A stretch of 64,000 nucleotides of DNA. Source: CAYPGJ01 sp050174775 (GTDB taxonomy: Bacteria; Planctomycetota; Phycisphaerae; Phycisphaerales; UBA1924). The stretch lies in the NCBI GenBank assembly GCA_050174775.1, contig JBFXJP010000001.1:1-64000 (forward strand), given 5' to 3'. The notes below the pieces were generated by a model, which saw only the letters and a list, made by a program, of their open reading frames with translations, made no database searches and was not told where the DNA came from. Of this stretch, positions 8,992 through 17,044 are shown piece by piece (positions within the stretch are counted from its first letter, which is position 1; each line of letters begins with the position of its first letter). Position numbers and translations under genes: made by a program.

Positions 8992-9801
8992 TCACCCAAC
9001 CCCGAGCCACTTCGACAAGAACGCCGTCTGTACGTTCTTCGCGTCGTTGGACACCCGCCCGAACCCCGCGTGCTCGTTCGGCGCCCCCGTCTCCGGCCAC
9101 GTCACCAGCTCCACCATCCCCCCGTCCGCCCCGCGCGCCGCATACTCCTCCCGCAGCCGTTCCACAAACCCGCGGATCGCCCCCACCGGAACCCACTCAT
9201 CCTTCTCCGAGTGCAACGCCAGCAGCGGGATCGGCGTCCAACCCTCCACGTGCCGCATCGGGTCCAGCCTTGCCACGGCCTCACCCCCATGCCGCTCCTC
9301 ATACCCGGGCATCAACGAGAAATCCCCGGCCGTGCTCTCCACCGCCGCGCACACAAATCCGTGCGGCTCGCACAACCTCCGCAACGTCACCATCCCGCCC
9401 GCGGACATCCCCCCGATCCCCATCCGCGCCCCATCGAACACGTTCCCGTACTCACCCACTCCCAGCGCGCGCACCACCACATCCACCTCCCGGATCATGC
9501 GCTCTACCACCTCCAGCGTGCGCGTCGGGCTCTGCAGCCCTTCGTCATATCGCTCCCCGTGCCCCGGCAGGTCCACCGCGCACACCCCGATCCCCGCGCG
9601 CAACCAACGCAGATACCTCCCCGGATCGATCTCCTTCCGCACCGTCCTCCCGTGCATCCACACCATCACCGGCCCACGAGTCGTCCAGTCCGGATGCGCC
9701 ACCATGCAAGGCACGCCCCCCTCCACTTCCCCCTCACCCAGACGCACCCACCGCGCGGCCTCCCGCAGCGCGCTCGGCATGGCCGCGAACCGCTCGATCA
9801 T
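8992..9801 (-). CDS. Alpha/beta hydrolase
   Basis: 269 residues with a complete predicted triad: nucleophile S133 in GMSAGG, acid D201 in HSEKDEW and H244 in NEHAGFG. The oxyanion region is VWMHGRT, and VDLPGHGER is the typical strand-4 motif. Sequence style is closest to dienelactone-hydrolase/acyl-esterase families; substrate cannot be named. There is no signal peptide. Its ATG overlaps the stop of the metallo-hydrolase gene upstream by 4 nt (ATGA), so the two are translationally coupled and may act on the same class of ester or thioester. Confidence 0.85.
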   Translation of the reverse strand: MIERFAAMPSALREAARWVRLGEGEVEGGVPCMVAHPDWTTRGPVMVWMHGRTVRKEIDPGRYLRWLRAGIGVCAVDLPGHGERYDEGLQSPTRTLEVVERMIREVDVVVRALGVGEYGNVFDGARMGIGGMSAGGMVTLRRLCEPHGFVCAAVESTAGDFSLMPGYEERHGGEAVARLDPMRHVEGWTPIPLLALHSEKDEWVPVGAIRGFVERLREEYAARGADGGMVELVTWPETGAPNEHAGFGRVSNDAKNVQTAFLSKWLGVG

Positions 9802-10469
9802 CCGCGCATCGACGCCAGATACGGGTTGAACTTCTTCTCCCGGCCGATCGTGGTCGCCGGCCCGTGCCCCGGCAGCACACGAGTGTCGTCCGGCAGCTTC
9901 AACAGCTCCGCGAGCGACCGCATCAGGTCCCCCTCGTTGCTCGTCGGGAAATCAAACCGTCCCACCGACCCGGCGAACAGCGTGTCACCCACGATGGCCG
10001 CGCGTATCCCCCCGCAGTACAGCGCGACCATCCCGGGCGAATGCCCCGGCGTGTGGATCACGCTCCACTCCGATTCCCCGAGCCGCAGCGTCTCCCCACC
10101 CTTCAGAAACTCGTCCGCAGCGCGCTGCACCACAGGCTGCCCGAACCCCGCGCTCAGGTTGAGCGTCGGGTTCCCCAGCCACTCCTTCTCCTTCTCGTGC
10201 AGCAGCACCCTCGCGCTCGGGTACGCCTCGCGTGCCTCGTGCAGGCCCGCGATGTGATCCCCGTGCGCGTGCGTCAGCACGATCTTGTTCACGTCCAGCT
10301 CGAGCTCCCGCGCGCGCTCGATCATCGCCCCCGGCTGCTCGCTCGCGTCCACGATCCACCCCTCCCCCCCGTGCCCCGTGTGCACGAGGTAGCAGTTCGT
10401 GGCGAACGCCCCCAGCGCATACGCCTCGATCAGCGGCGCTCCCGTTCCCGATGCATGCAGGTCCGTCAT
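9798..10469 (-). CDS. Metallo-beta-lactamase fold hydrolase, glyoxalase II-like
   Basis: 223 residues. The metal-binding signature is H67-A-H69-G-D71-H72, with further ligands H143 (TPGHSPG), D162 (GDTLFAGSVGR) and H202 (PGHGP). The GDTLFAGSVGRFDFP stretch is typical of short glyoxalase II-type (YcbL/GloC-like) enzymes, which hydrolyse S-lactoylglutathione or other thioesters with two metal ions. Cytoplasmic. It overlaps the hydrolase downstream by 4 nt and is divergent from a cupin gene 64 bp away, which leaves room for a shared promoter region. Confidence 0.9.
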   Translation of the reverse strand: MTDLHASGTGAPLIEAYALGAFATNCYLVHTGHGGEGWIVDASEQPGAMIERARELELDVNKIVLTHAHGDHIAGLHEAREAYPSARVLLHEKEKEWLGNPTLNLSAGFGQPVVQRAADEFLKGGETLRLGESEWSVIHTPGHSPGMVALYCGGIRAAIVGDTLFAGSVGRFDFPTSNEGDLMRSLAELLKLPDDTRVLPGHGPATTIGREKKFNPYLASMRG

Positions 10470-10533
10470 CCCCCCATGCTAAACTTTCACCGGCTTTCGC
10501 GCCCGCGACGCGACCCATGAAGGACCCCGCCGC

Positions 10534-10899
10534 ATGCTCATCCGCAACATCGACGAAGTCGCCACCAGCCCCGTCGACATGCAAGGCGTCAAGGGCGTCA
10601 CCATGTCCGTCATGGTCGGCCGCGCCGACAACGCCCCCAACTTCTCCCTCCGCCACTTCCGCGTCGAGCCCCAGGGCCACTCACCCCGCCACTCCCACGA
10701 CTACGAGCACGAGGTCTACATCGTCGACGGCTCCGGAACCGTCCTCCTCGAGGGCGCCCCAAGGCCCATCCGCAAGGGCGATGTCATCTATGTCCCCGCA
10801 GACCACGAGCACCAGTTCACCGCAGGCCCCCAAGGCCTCCGCTTCCTCTGCCTCGTCCCCGTCTCCCGAAACTGCGGCGACCCCACCCCCGGCAGCTGA
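10534..10899 (+). CDS. Small cupin-domain protein
   Basis: 121 residues, one conserved cupin barrel. Motif 1 is PRHSHDYEHEVYIVDG with likely metal ligands H53, H55 and E60; motif 2 has the PADHEHQF histidine H93. AAGGA is ~10 nt before the ATG. Single-domain cupins of this size bind small molecules or act as dioxygenases or isomerases; no substrate can be assigned. After the stop, 245 bp lead to the next gene; they hold only a weak 6-bp hairpin (10920-10938) and C-rich sequence. Confidence 0.82.
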   Translation: MLIRNIDEVATSPVDMQGVKGVTMSVMVGRADNAPNFSLRHFRVEPQGHSPRHSHDYEHEVYIVDGSGTVLLEGAPRPIRKGDVIYVPADHEHQFTAGPQGLRFLCLVPVSRNCGDPTPGS

Positions 10900-11144
10900 T
10901 GTCTACGACAACCCGCATCCCGCGGAGTTGAGCCGCGGAACGCTGAATCCACGAACGTAGCGCGCCACGAGCGATGCCCATCCGCCCCGAGCCGCCTTCC
11001 TCCCCTCTCTCGCCCCCTTTCTGATCCTCAAACCCCCTTCACGCGTACAACTACACGGGGCCGCACCCCCGCTCGGCCGATACACAAAGGGACCCCGTCC
11101 CCGACCCCGGCCATGGACCCGCAAGGGAAGGAAGGAGCCAACCC

Positions 11145-12119
11145 GTGCCCGACAACAACAAGCCCCGACGCCCCAAGGACTGGATCCCCTCCCAGCCCCT
11201 CGTCATCGCCCTCTACCTCGTCCTCCTCGCCGGCTGCCTCATCGTCTCCCTCACCGCGCCGCGCGAAGGCACGCGCGACATCGCGCTCCTCGGCGCCGTC
11301 TTCACCCTGGCCACCCTCCCCATGGGCCTCCGCGCCGCCTCCGGCGCCGACCAGCCCTCCACCAAGGAATCCCTCGACCGCGTCTCCCGCTCCATCGAGC
11401 GCCTCACCCACGAGGGCGGCCTCTCCGAAACGGCAAAGCGCATCCTGCACCGCAAGGAGGAGCGCGATCTGCTTCGCTCCGCCATCGAGCAGGACATCCA
11501 GGACGGCGACCACGACGCCGCGCTCATCCTCGCGCAGGAACTGGCCGACCGCTTCGGCTATCGCGCCGACGCCGAGGAATACAGAGCACGCATCGAGCGC
11601 GTCCGCGCCCAGACCATCGACGCGCAGGCCGTGGAGGCGCTCGAGTCTCTCGACAGCCTGCTGCGTGGGCGACGCTGGGCCGAGGCGTACAACGAGGCCG
11701 CGCGCATCACGCGCCTCTTCCCCGAGTCACACCGCGTCCAGCGGCTCCAGGAGCGCGTCGAAGCCTCCCGCGCGAGGTACAAGCAGGACCTCGAGCGCCG
11801 CTTCCTCCTCTGTGCGCAGCGCGATCAGGTAGACGAGGCCATGACACTCCTCAGAGAACTCGACCAGTACCTCAGCGAGGCCGAGGCCGAGCCATACCGC
11901 GAGGTCGCGCGAGGCGTCATCGGCAAGGCCCGCGACAACCTCGGCGTCCGCTTCAAGCTCGCCCTCCAGGACCGTGCCTGGGCCGTCGCCCTCGACGTCG
12001 GCGAACGCATCATCGCCGACTTCCCCAACTCCCGAATGGCCCAGGAAGTCCGCGAGATGCTCGACACGCTCCGCGAACGCGCTCAGACCTCCGACCCCGG
12101 GGCGTACGCGGCACGGTGA
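11145..12119 (+). CDS. Membrane-anchored helical (TPR-like) protein
   Basis: 324 residues from a GTG start preceded by AAGGAAGGAG. Two hydrophobic segments at about 18-38 and 46-62 anchor the N-terminus, and the remaining 240 residues are charged amphipathic helices with pairs such as DGDHDAALILAQELADRFG and LQDRAWAVALDVGERIIADF, which look like degenerate TPRs on one membrane face. No enzyme motif. Its stop is only 7 bp from the stop of the convergent reverse transcriptase gene, so the two transcripts probably overlap. Function unknown. Confidence 0.75.
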   Translation: MPDNNKPRRPKDWIPSQPLVIALYLVLLAGCLIVSLTAPREGTRDIALLGAVFTLATLPMGLRAASGADQPSTKESLDRVSRSIERLTHEGGLSETAKRILHRKEERDLLRSAIEQDIQDGDHDAALILAQELADRFGYRADAEEYRARIERVRAQTIDAQAVEALESLDSLLRGRRWAEAYNEAARITRLFPESHRVQRLQERVEASRARYKQDLERRFLLCAQRDQVDEAMTLLRELDQYLSEAEAEPYREVARGVIGKARDNLGVRFKLALQDRAWAVALDVGERIIADFPNSRMAQEVREMLDTLRERAQTSDPGAYAAR

Positions 12120-12126
12120 TTCTGCG

Positions 12127-13956
12127 TTAGCAATTGGGCCATAGTCGGTGAATCATTTGCATATCGAATTCAGAAATGGGCGTACGGAGCAATCGCGATC
12201 TGCTTTCTTTCAGCCACGCTCGCACGGCCTTTTGTCCGTTAAGCCCCAGTAGTCGAATGGCAACCAAACCTCGCATGTCCACGTAATTTTTTCTGGTCAT
12301 GGGGTCGAACACAGGCTTGCATCTCAGCGACCACCGTTGTGGCACTTCCCTGTACTTTCTTATTTCATCGATCATCAACACAAGTGTCGCAAGCGGGTTT
12401 CTCATCGATCTACTTGCTATTTTTCGAACTTCATGGAATTGCTCTATGCCGAACCCACATATTACGGCTGCTGCAGCTCGACTTTCAGGCGTTCTTTGAC
12501 GGCAGGACGCAAGGAGTGTCGGCAGATTTCGTTTGTCTCCGAACCGAAGCACTAGGAGTGGAGAGATACCCGCGCATCGATCGGCGCCTACATGGGGCCA
12601 GCCCTCACGAAGTATTTCGACCGCGATTTTGGCGATGCGGCGAGAATCCTCACGAACTGGCTCAGCACGCAGCAAGCCCGCGTATACCGATGCCGCCACA
12701 TCTGGATAGACCTGTGCACGATTCGACCAAACATCTTCCGCAAACTTGAGATATGCTTTGGGGGTTCTGCTGACTCGTACATAATCCACAATTCGACTCG
12801 CCATGAGTGGATAGCTCAGAATGTCCTGCAGAACTCGGTCTCTGAGAACCGACGAGTTTGCCAGCGCGGCTAATCGATAGATCCGCTTGAGAACTTTGTC
12901 CCACTGGCCAACATATTCGTGCTGGATCGCTGCGTTGTAAATTCGATCTACTTCTTCTTTCAATTTTCCAATCGGCCGCGGCTCTTGTTTGGCAAGTTCA
13001 TCGGCTGCGTCTAGGTCAGCATTGTGGTCAAAATGGAAGTGTCGAGACGCCTCTTCTAGTGACAAGATGCGCGTTTTTCGTGTGTTAGGTGTAAGATGAA
13101 GACGTCGTAGCGATCTATCCGCGGCCGCGATGCATTTCAGACCGTCTTCTCGAGTGGCGACCCCGTATATTTGGTCATCCATCCACCGCGTATACGCGTT
13201 AACGCCGAACGCTTCCGTCATTCGCTCATCATGTGGATATAGAACCATATGTGCTAGCTTGCGCGAGCATGCAAACTCGTCCACTGGCAATCCAATGCGA
13301 GGCGAATCCGAGTAACTATCACGAACGCTAAGTCTCTCTAAAATAAACATGAGGAGACCGACAGTGCGGTGATTCAGTCCAAGTTGCATAATCGAGCTGA
13401 CAATTCTGTCATGCAAGATGCTGTCAAAATAGTTGGATATATCCATCAAAACAAAATATTTATGTTCTTGGTCGAGCACTAGGAATTTGCGATGCTGATT
13501 GAAGAGCATCCACGCTCGATAGCTTTGGACTGATTGTGAGCCCGAGTCGTCATCGCTGCTGAATGTCGAGGTGTCCTTGCCATTCGATGTAGTTGTGTTC
13601 TTCTCTGCTCGCTCGCAATACACGTGTGGCCCTTCGAGCCGCCGGCCCCGTTGGTAGGCATGATCGACTATCGCGCGATATAAAACGAGATCCGGGATCT
13701 CTGGCTCGGTCATTACTCGGCTTAATCCCATCGACTTTGCTTCGGTGAATCGGCGAGGAGAGTGTGGGTCGTATCTGCCACCTCTCAGTTCGGTCAGAAT
13801 CTGCTTGATCCACTTGTCTGGGTTGATGTCGTATTCGAGGTGATCGATCGCGTCCCGGATCGAGCTCTTCTTTAGATCCTTCCGAACCGATTTCCACGCT
13901 TTCCAGAGAGTTGATCTCGATACACCGGGGATATCACTGTGTGCGACATTCGGCAT
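12127..13956 (-). CDS. Reverse transcriptase, unknown-group/defence type
   Basis: 609 residues. The fingers region has SMGLSRVMTEPEIPDL (75-90). Motif A is MDISNYFD with catalytic D172 and D178, motif B is GLPVDEFACS (222-231), motif C is RWMDDQ with D260-D261, and LTPNTRKT (288-295) follows as motif D. All catalytic aspartates are intact, so polymerase activity is likely. Residues ~330-609 are helical without homology I recognise, comparable in position to the C-terminal helical domains of Abi/DRT reverse transcriptases. There is no maturase/HNH domain (not group II intron) and no retron VTG motif. No Shine-Dalgarno precedes the ATG. Likely a horizontally acquired phage-defence RT (inference from family and composition). 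Confidence 0.88.
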   Translation of the reverse strand: MPNVAHSDIPGVSRSTLWKAWKSVRKDLKKSSIRDAIDHLEYDINPDKWIKQILTELRGGRYDPHSPRRFTEAKSMGLSRVMTEPEIPDLVLYRAIVDHAYQRGRRLEGPHVYCERAEKNTTTSNGKDTSTFSSDDDSGSQSVQSYRAWMLFNQHRKFLVLDQEHKYFVLMDISNYFDSILHDRIVSSIMQLGLNHRTVGLLMFILERLSVRDSYSDSPRIGLPVDEFACSRKLAHMVLYPHDERMTEAFGVNAYTRWMDDQIYGVATREDGLKCIAAADRSLRRLHLTPNTRKTRILSLEEASRHFHFDHNADLDAADELAKQEPRPIGKLKEEVDRIYNAAIQHEYVGQWDKVLKRIYRLAALANSSVLRDRVLQDILSYPLMASRIVDYVRVSRTPKAYLKFAEDVWSNRAQVYPDVAASVYAGLLRAEPVREDSRRIAKIAVEILREGWPHVGADRCAGISPLLVLRFGDKRNLPTLLASCRQRTPESRAAAAVICGFGIEQFHEVRKIASRSMRNPLATLVLMIDEIRKYREVPQRWSLRCKPVFDPMTRKNYVDMRGLVAIRLLGLNGQKAVRAWLKESRSRLLRTPISEFDMQMIHRLWPNC

Positions 13957-13958
13957 GC

Positions 13959-13975
13959 GACAACACTAACTTGTC
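13959..13975 (-). promoter_or_regulatory. Short palindrome immediately before the RT start codon
   Basis: GACAA and TTGTC arms flank a 7-nt centre, ending 2 nt before the start codon of the RT gene. It falls where a ribosome binding site would normally be, and none is visible. It could be an operator or a hairpin influencing translation; the arms are only 5 bp, so chance is possible. Confidence 0.25.
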
Positions 13976-14010
13976 AGCGGCGAACATGCACCCGCGCAGT
14001 GTTCTTGCCC

Positions 14011-15075
14011 CTACCCCCTCCGCACCCGCTTCGCCTCCACCCGCTCCCGAGGCGGAACCCGCACGTCCTTCGCCATCCCGACCAGCGCCATCCCCCGAAT
14101 GATCCAGTAGCTCGCGTCGAACTCCCACCACCGTAAGCCATGCCGCGCCGACGCCGGGAACGCGTGGTGGTTGTTGTGCCAACCCTCGCCCAGCGCCAGC
14201 ACCCCGAAGATCGCGTTGTTGCGGCTCTCATCGTGGCAGTTGAACGGCCTCGTCCCCCACGTGTGGCACACCGAGTTGATGCTCCACGTCACGTGATGCA
14301 CCAGGAACACGCGCACAAGCCCGCCCCAGATGAACCCCAGCAACGCCCCCGTCCACGTCATCGTCAAGAGCCCGCCCAGCACCGCGGGCAGCAGCAGCCC
14401 CGCCGCAACCCACAGCGGGAACGTGCGGCTCATCCACACGCACACCGGGTCCTGCTCCAGATCCTTCACGTACTTCGACAGCGACGTCTTCAGCCCCTTC
14501 CGGTGCGCCGCGCGCACGGCGCCGTGCGCCTTCGGCCCGAGCAGCCAGCCCACGTGCGCGTGCCACAGACCGCGCAACGTCCCCAGCACGCTCGTCCCGT
14601 GATCGTGCGGCGAATGCGGGTCCCCGTCCTGGTCGCTGTGCTGGTGATGCTTGCGGTGCGTCGCCACCCACTCCATCACCGGACCCTCAACCGCCATCGA
14701 CCCCAGCGCGGCCAGCACCGCCGCCACCGGCTTCGGCGCCGTGAAGCTCCGATGCGTGAACAACCGGTGATACCCCACCGTGATCCCGATCGCCGTGGCC
14801 AGGTACATCCCGCCCAGCAGCGCCAGGTGCAGCCAGTCGAACGCCACGCCCCACAAGAGCCCGATGGCCGTGCCCAGCCCCGCCAACGGGATCACTACCG
14901 CGCAGAAGTTCGCGATCCGCACCCGCAGCGGCGCCCGCTCGTCATGGAGCGGCTCCCCCGCGCGCTCCGGCGTCGGCCGCCCCTTCGCTTCAATCTCGAC
15001 AAACGTGTGCGGGTCCGCGCCGGTCTCGTGCATGCCGATCGGAGCGCTCCCGTCCAAAGCCGAGGTCTTCGTCAT
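14011..15075 (-). CDS. Acyl-CoA delta-9 fatty acid desaturase
   Basis: 354 residues from the ATG at 15075, chosen because AAGGA precedes it; the longer frame upstream has no ribosome site. The three histidine boxes of membrane di-iron desaturases are complete: HRLFTH, HRKHHQHS and HNNHH. Four hydrophobic helices flank them (such as VVIPLAGLGTAIGLLWGVAF). It introduces a cis double bond into saturated acyl chains to tune membrane fluidity. The RT island begins within ~25 bp of its stop, so its terminator may have been displaced or lie inside the island. Confidence 0.94.
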   Translation of the reverse strand: MTKTSALDGSAPIGMHETGADPHTFVEIEAKGRPTPERAGEPLHDERAPLRVRIANFCAVVIPLAGLGTAIGLLWGVAFDWLHLALLGGMYLATAIGITVGYHRLFTHRSFTAPKPVAAVLAALGSMAVEGPVMEWVATHRKHHQHSDQDGDPHSPHDHGTSVLGTLRGLWHAHVGWLLGPKAHGAVRAAHRKGLKTSLSKYVKDLEQDPVCVWMSRTFPLWVAAGLLLPAVLGGLLTMTWTGALLGFIWGGLVRVFLVHHVTWSINSVCHTWGTRPFNCHDESRNNAIFGVLALGEGWHNNHHAFPASARHGLRWWEFDASYWIIRGMALVGMAKDVRVPPRERVEAKRVRRG

Positions 15076-15219
15076 CTCGCGCCGTCCTTGACCACGTGTG
15101 CGCTCGGTCAAGCCGCCGAGCCTCCGTAAACGAATGACCACCACCGCGCATCCCGCGATGGGCTCGATCAGTGATTGGGAATCTACACCAATCCGCGATC
15201 AAAGGCGCCTCACGCCGCC

Positions 15220-15984
15220 CTACGAACCGGCCGGCTCCCCTCCACACTCCACCCGCGTTCCAGGCGCCCCGCCGCCGGTCGCGCCGCCAGCCCCCCCGGT
15301 CCCCTTCTGCCCCTCCGCTCGCCACAGCCGAACCATCAGAACCCCGATCCCCAGCAGCAATAACGCGTCCGCAACATTGCTCACGTACGGCCACACCTGC
15401 CGGTCTCCCCCCGGCCACGCCAGCCCGAAAGGCAGCTCCACCCCCGCCAACGGGTGGAGGAAATCCCGCACACACCCCAATGTCAGCCGGTCATAAAGAT
15501 TCCCCAGCCCCCCCGCGAGAATCAGCCCCAGCGCAGCATGGCTCCACCAGTCCCGCGCCTTGGTCCACCGCGCAAACACCCACAGCCCGAACCCCACCGC
15601 CCCGACCGTGAACAGCACGAACACCCAGCGCTTCCCGGCCCCGATCCCGAACACCGCCCCAGGGTTCAGCACCAGCTTCAGTTCCAGCACGCTCGGCAGC
15701 ACCACCACCGGCTCATGCACCGGCACCAGCCGATTGATCTGACTCGACGGCAACGCCAGCACGTCCGCGCGCCGGATCACCACCGGCTGCGGCGCGATCC
15801 CCGCAAACGCCGCGTGCTTGCTCCACAGGTCCGCCACAAGCCCCACGCCCACGAACACCAGCAGCACAACCCAAGCGCGCCGGCTCCGCCACGTCGCCTT
15901 CTCAATCTTCGTCTCTTCAATAAGCGCCGGCGCCGGGTGCGTCTCCGCTCCCACACGCCCCGTGTGCCCCGACTCCCCGGTCAC
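15220..15984 (-). CDS. lspA: Lipoprotein signal peptidase
   Basis: 254 residues from GTG at 15984, whose GTGA overlaps the stop of the dksA-like gene (4 nt), so the two are coupled. Four transmembrane helices are visible. The family motifs GNLYDRLTLGCVRDF and NVADALLLLG give the catalytic aspartates D174 and D206. It cleaves prolipoprotein signal peptides before the lipid-modified cysteine at the inner membrane; several lipoproteins in this window are its likely substrates. It is larger than usual (~160-170 residues) owing to ~35 extra N-terminal residues, a loop at ~65-95 and a Gly/Ala-rich tail. Confidence 0.95.
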   Translation of the reverse strand: MTGESGHTGRVGAETHPAPALIEETKIEKATWRSRRAWVVLLVFVGVGLVADLWSKHAAFAGIAPQPVVIRRADVLALPSSQINRLVPVHEPVVVLPSVLELKLVLNPGAVFGIGAGKRWVFVLFTVGAVGFGLWVFARWTKARDWWSHAALGLILAGGLGNLYDRLTLGCVRDFLHPLAGVELPFGLAWPGGDRQVWPYVSNVADALLLLGIGVLMVRLWRAEGQKGTGGAGGATGGGAPGTRVECGGEPAGS

Positions 15985-16901
15985 AATCCCCGCCGCTCGA
16001 GCAACCGCGCGGCCTCGATGCAGTGCTTCGCCCACGGCTTCGCATCCAGCCTCGTCTTTCCGATCGGCACGCCCATGTCCACGCACACCCCGTACGTGCC
16101 GTTATCGATCCGCTCCAGCGCCTCGTCGATCTCCTTCAGCAGCTTCCGCTGCGAAGCCGCAAGATCGAGCGAAAGGCTCTGATCGAACGTGTCCGTGCCC
16201 TGCTCCGCCATGTGCTGCGGCGTGTGCGAGAGCGACCCCGACCCGCCCCCCGTCAACGCCTCCTCTTCCATGGCGGACACGTCACCCACGATCTCGGCCC
16301 GCTTCTGGATCAGCAGACGCCGATACCCGTCGATCTCGTCCGCAGTGAGCGGCGATCGAGACACGCGCTTGGGCTTGTTCCCGTCATCCCCAGACGCAGC
16401 AGCCGCGCCCGACTCCACCGGGCGCAACCCAGCCAGTGCAGCCAGCTTCGACGCGGCCGCCTGCATCGACGCCAACGACGGCGGTGGGGGAGGCGCAGGC
16501 TTCTCCTTCGCCTCCTTCTTCCCCGTCTTGGCGCGCGGCGCCTTCGTCGCGGCTTCCTTGGCCGCAGTCTTCTTCTCTGGCTTCTGCAACGTGGGCTTCT
16601 CCGCCTTCACCGGCTTCGCAGACTTCTCGCCCTTTGCCGGCTTGGCGGGCTTGGTCGACTTTGCCTTCTCACTCTTGGCTGGCTTGGCCGTCTTCACGGG
16701 CTTCACAGGCTTGGCGGCGCTCTTTGGCTTCGCCGCCGATTTCGCGCTCTTGGACGCGCTCTTCGTCACGGCCTTCTTCGCCGCAGGCTTCTTCGCAGGC
16801 GCCTTCTTCGCTGTCTTCTTGGCCCCGCTTGCGCTGGCCGCGGCGCGCGTCGACTTCGTCTTGCTCCCGCCCTTACGCGTGCTTCCAGACGCCTTGGCCA
16901 C
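15981..16901 (-). CDS. DksA/TraR-like protein with histone H1-like tail
   Basis: 306 residues. GTG at 16901 was chosen because GGAG lies 8 nt before it and the product then begins MAKASGSTRKG; a TTG at 16964 would add 21 residues. The first ~150 residues are a Lys/Ala/Pro-rich tail of KKPAAKK and KPAKS repeats like eukaryotic H1. From ~180 the DksA coiled coil and C-terminal globular domain follow (GTYGVCVDMGVPIGKTRLDA). Only one cysteine remains in each half of the zinc finger, so zinc binding is doubtful. Likely an RNA polymerase-binding regulator with added DNA-binding tail. Confidence 0.85.
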   Translation of the reverse strand: MAKASGSTRKGGSKTKSTRAAASASGAKKTAKKAPAKKPAAKKAVTKSASKSAKSAAKPKSAAKPVKPVKTAKPAKSEKAKSTKPAKPAKGEKSAKPVKAEKPTLQKPEKKTAAKEAATKAPRAKTGKKEAKEKPAPPPPPSLASMQAAASKLAALAGLRPVESGAAAASGDDGNKPKRVSRSPLTADEIDGYRRLLIQKRAEIVGDVSAMEEEALTGGGSGSLSHTPQHMAEQGTDTFDQSLSLDLAASQRKLLKEIDEALERIDNGTYGVCVDMGVPIGKTRLDAKPWAKHCIEAARLLERRGL

Positions 16902-17044
16902 GCTCGACGCTCCGTTGCGAACCCCGGATGCTGCCCGATTCAAACGCCCACAGAACCCGAACAAAACCCCCGCTCAAAGGGTGGCGGAGTCTACCGATGC
17001 ACCCCAAAACCGTCAAAGCACCCCACCGCGCCGCCCTCGCGCAA

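Larger units (their letters stand above)
12120..13985. mobile_element. Low-GC single-gene island
   Basis: Base composition changes abruptly right after the stop codon at 12119 and returns to normal near 13985-14005. Inside, GC is roughly half, against around two thirds in both neighbours, and codon use includes many A/T-ending codons. The island contains only the reverse transcriptase gene. I find no integrase, transposase, tRNA or clear target-site duplication at the edges, so the mechanism of arrival is unknown. Called from composition alone. Confidence 0.65.

Noticed and set aside
7569..10520. 983-codon plus-strand frame across the TlpA-like, hydrolase and MBL genes
   Set aside because: The three opposite-strand genes have clear motifs; this frame is Arg/Pro/His filler.
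10900..11144. Gene or RNA in the 245-bp gap
   Set aside because: C-rich with only a weak 6-bp hairpin; nothing recognisable.
12127..13956. Retron or group II intron
   Set aside because: No retron msr/msd-like structured RNA space, no VTG motif and no maturase/HNH domain or intron ends.
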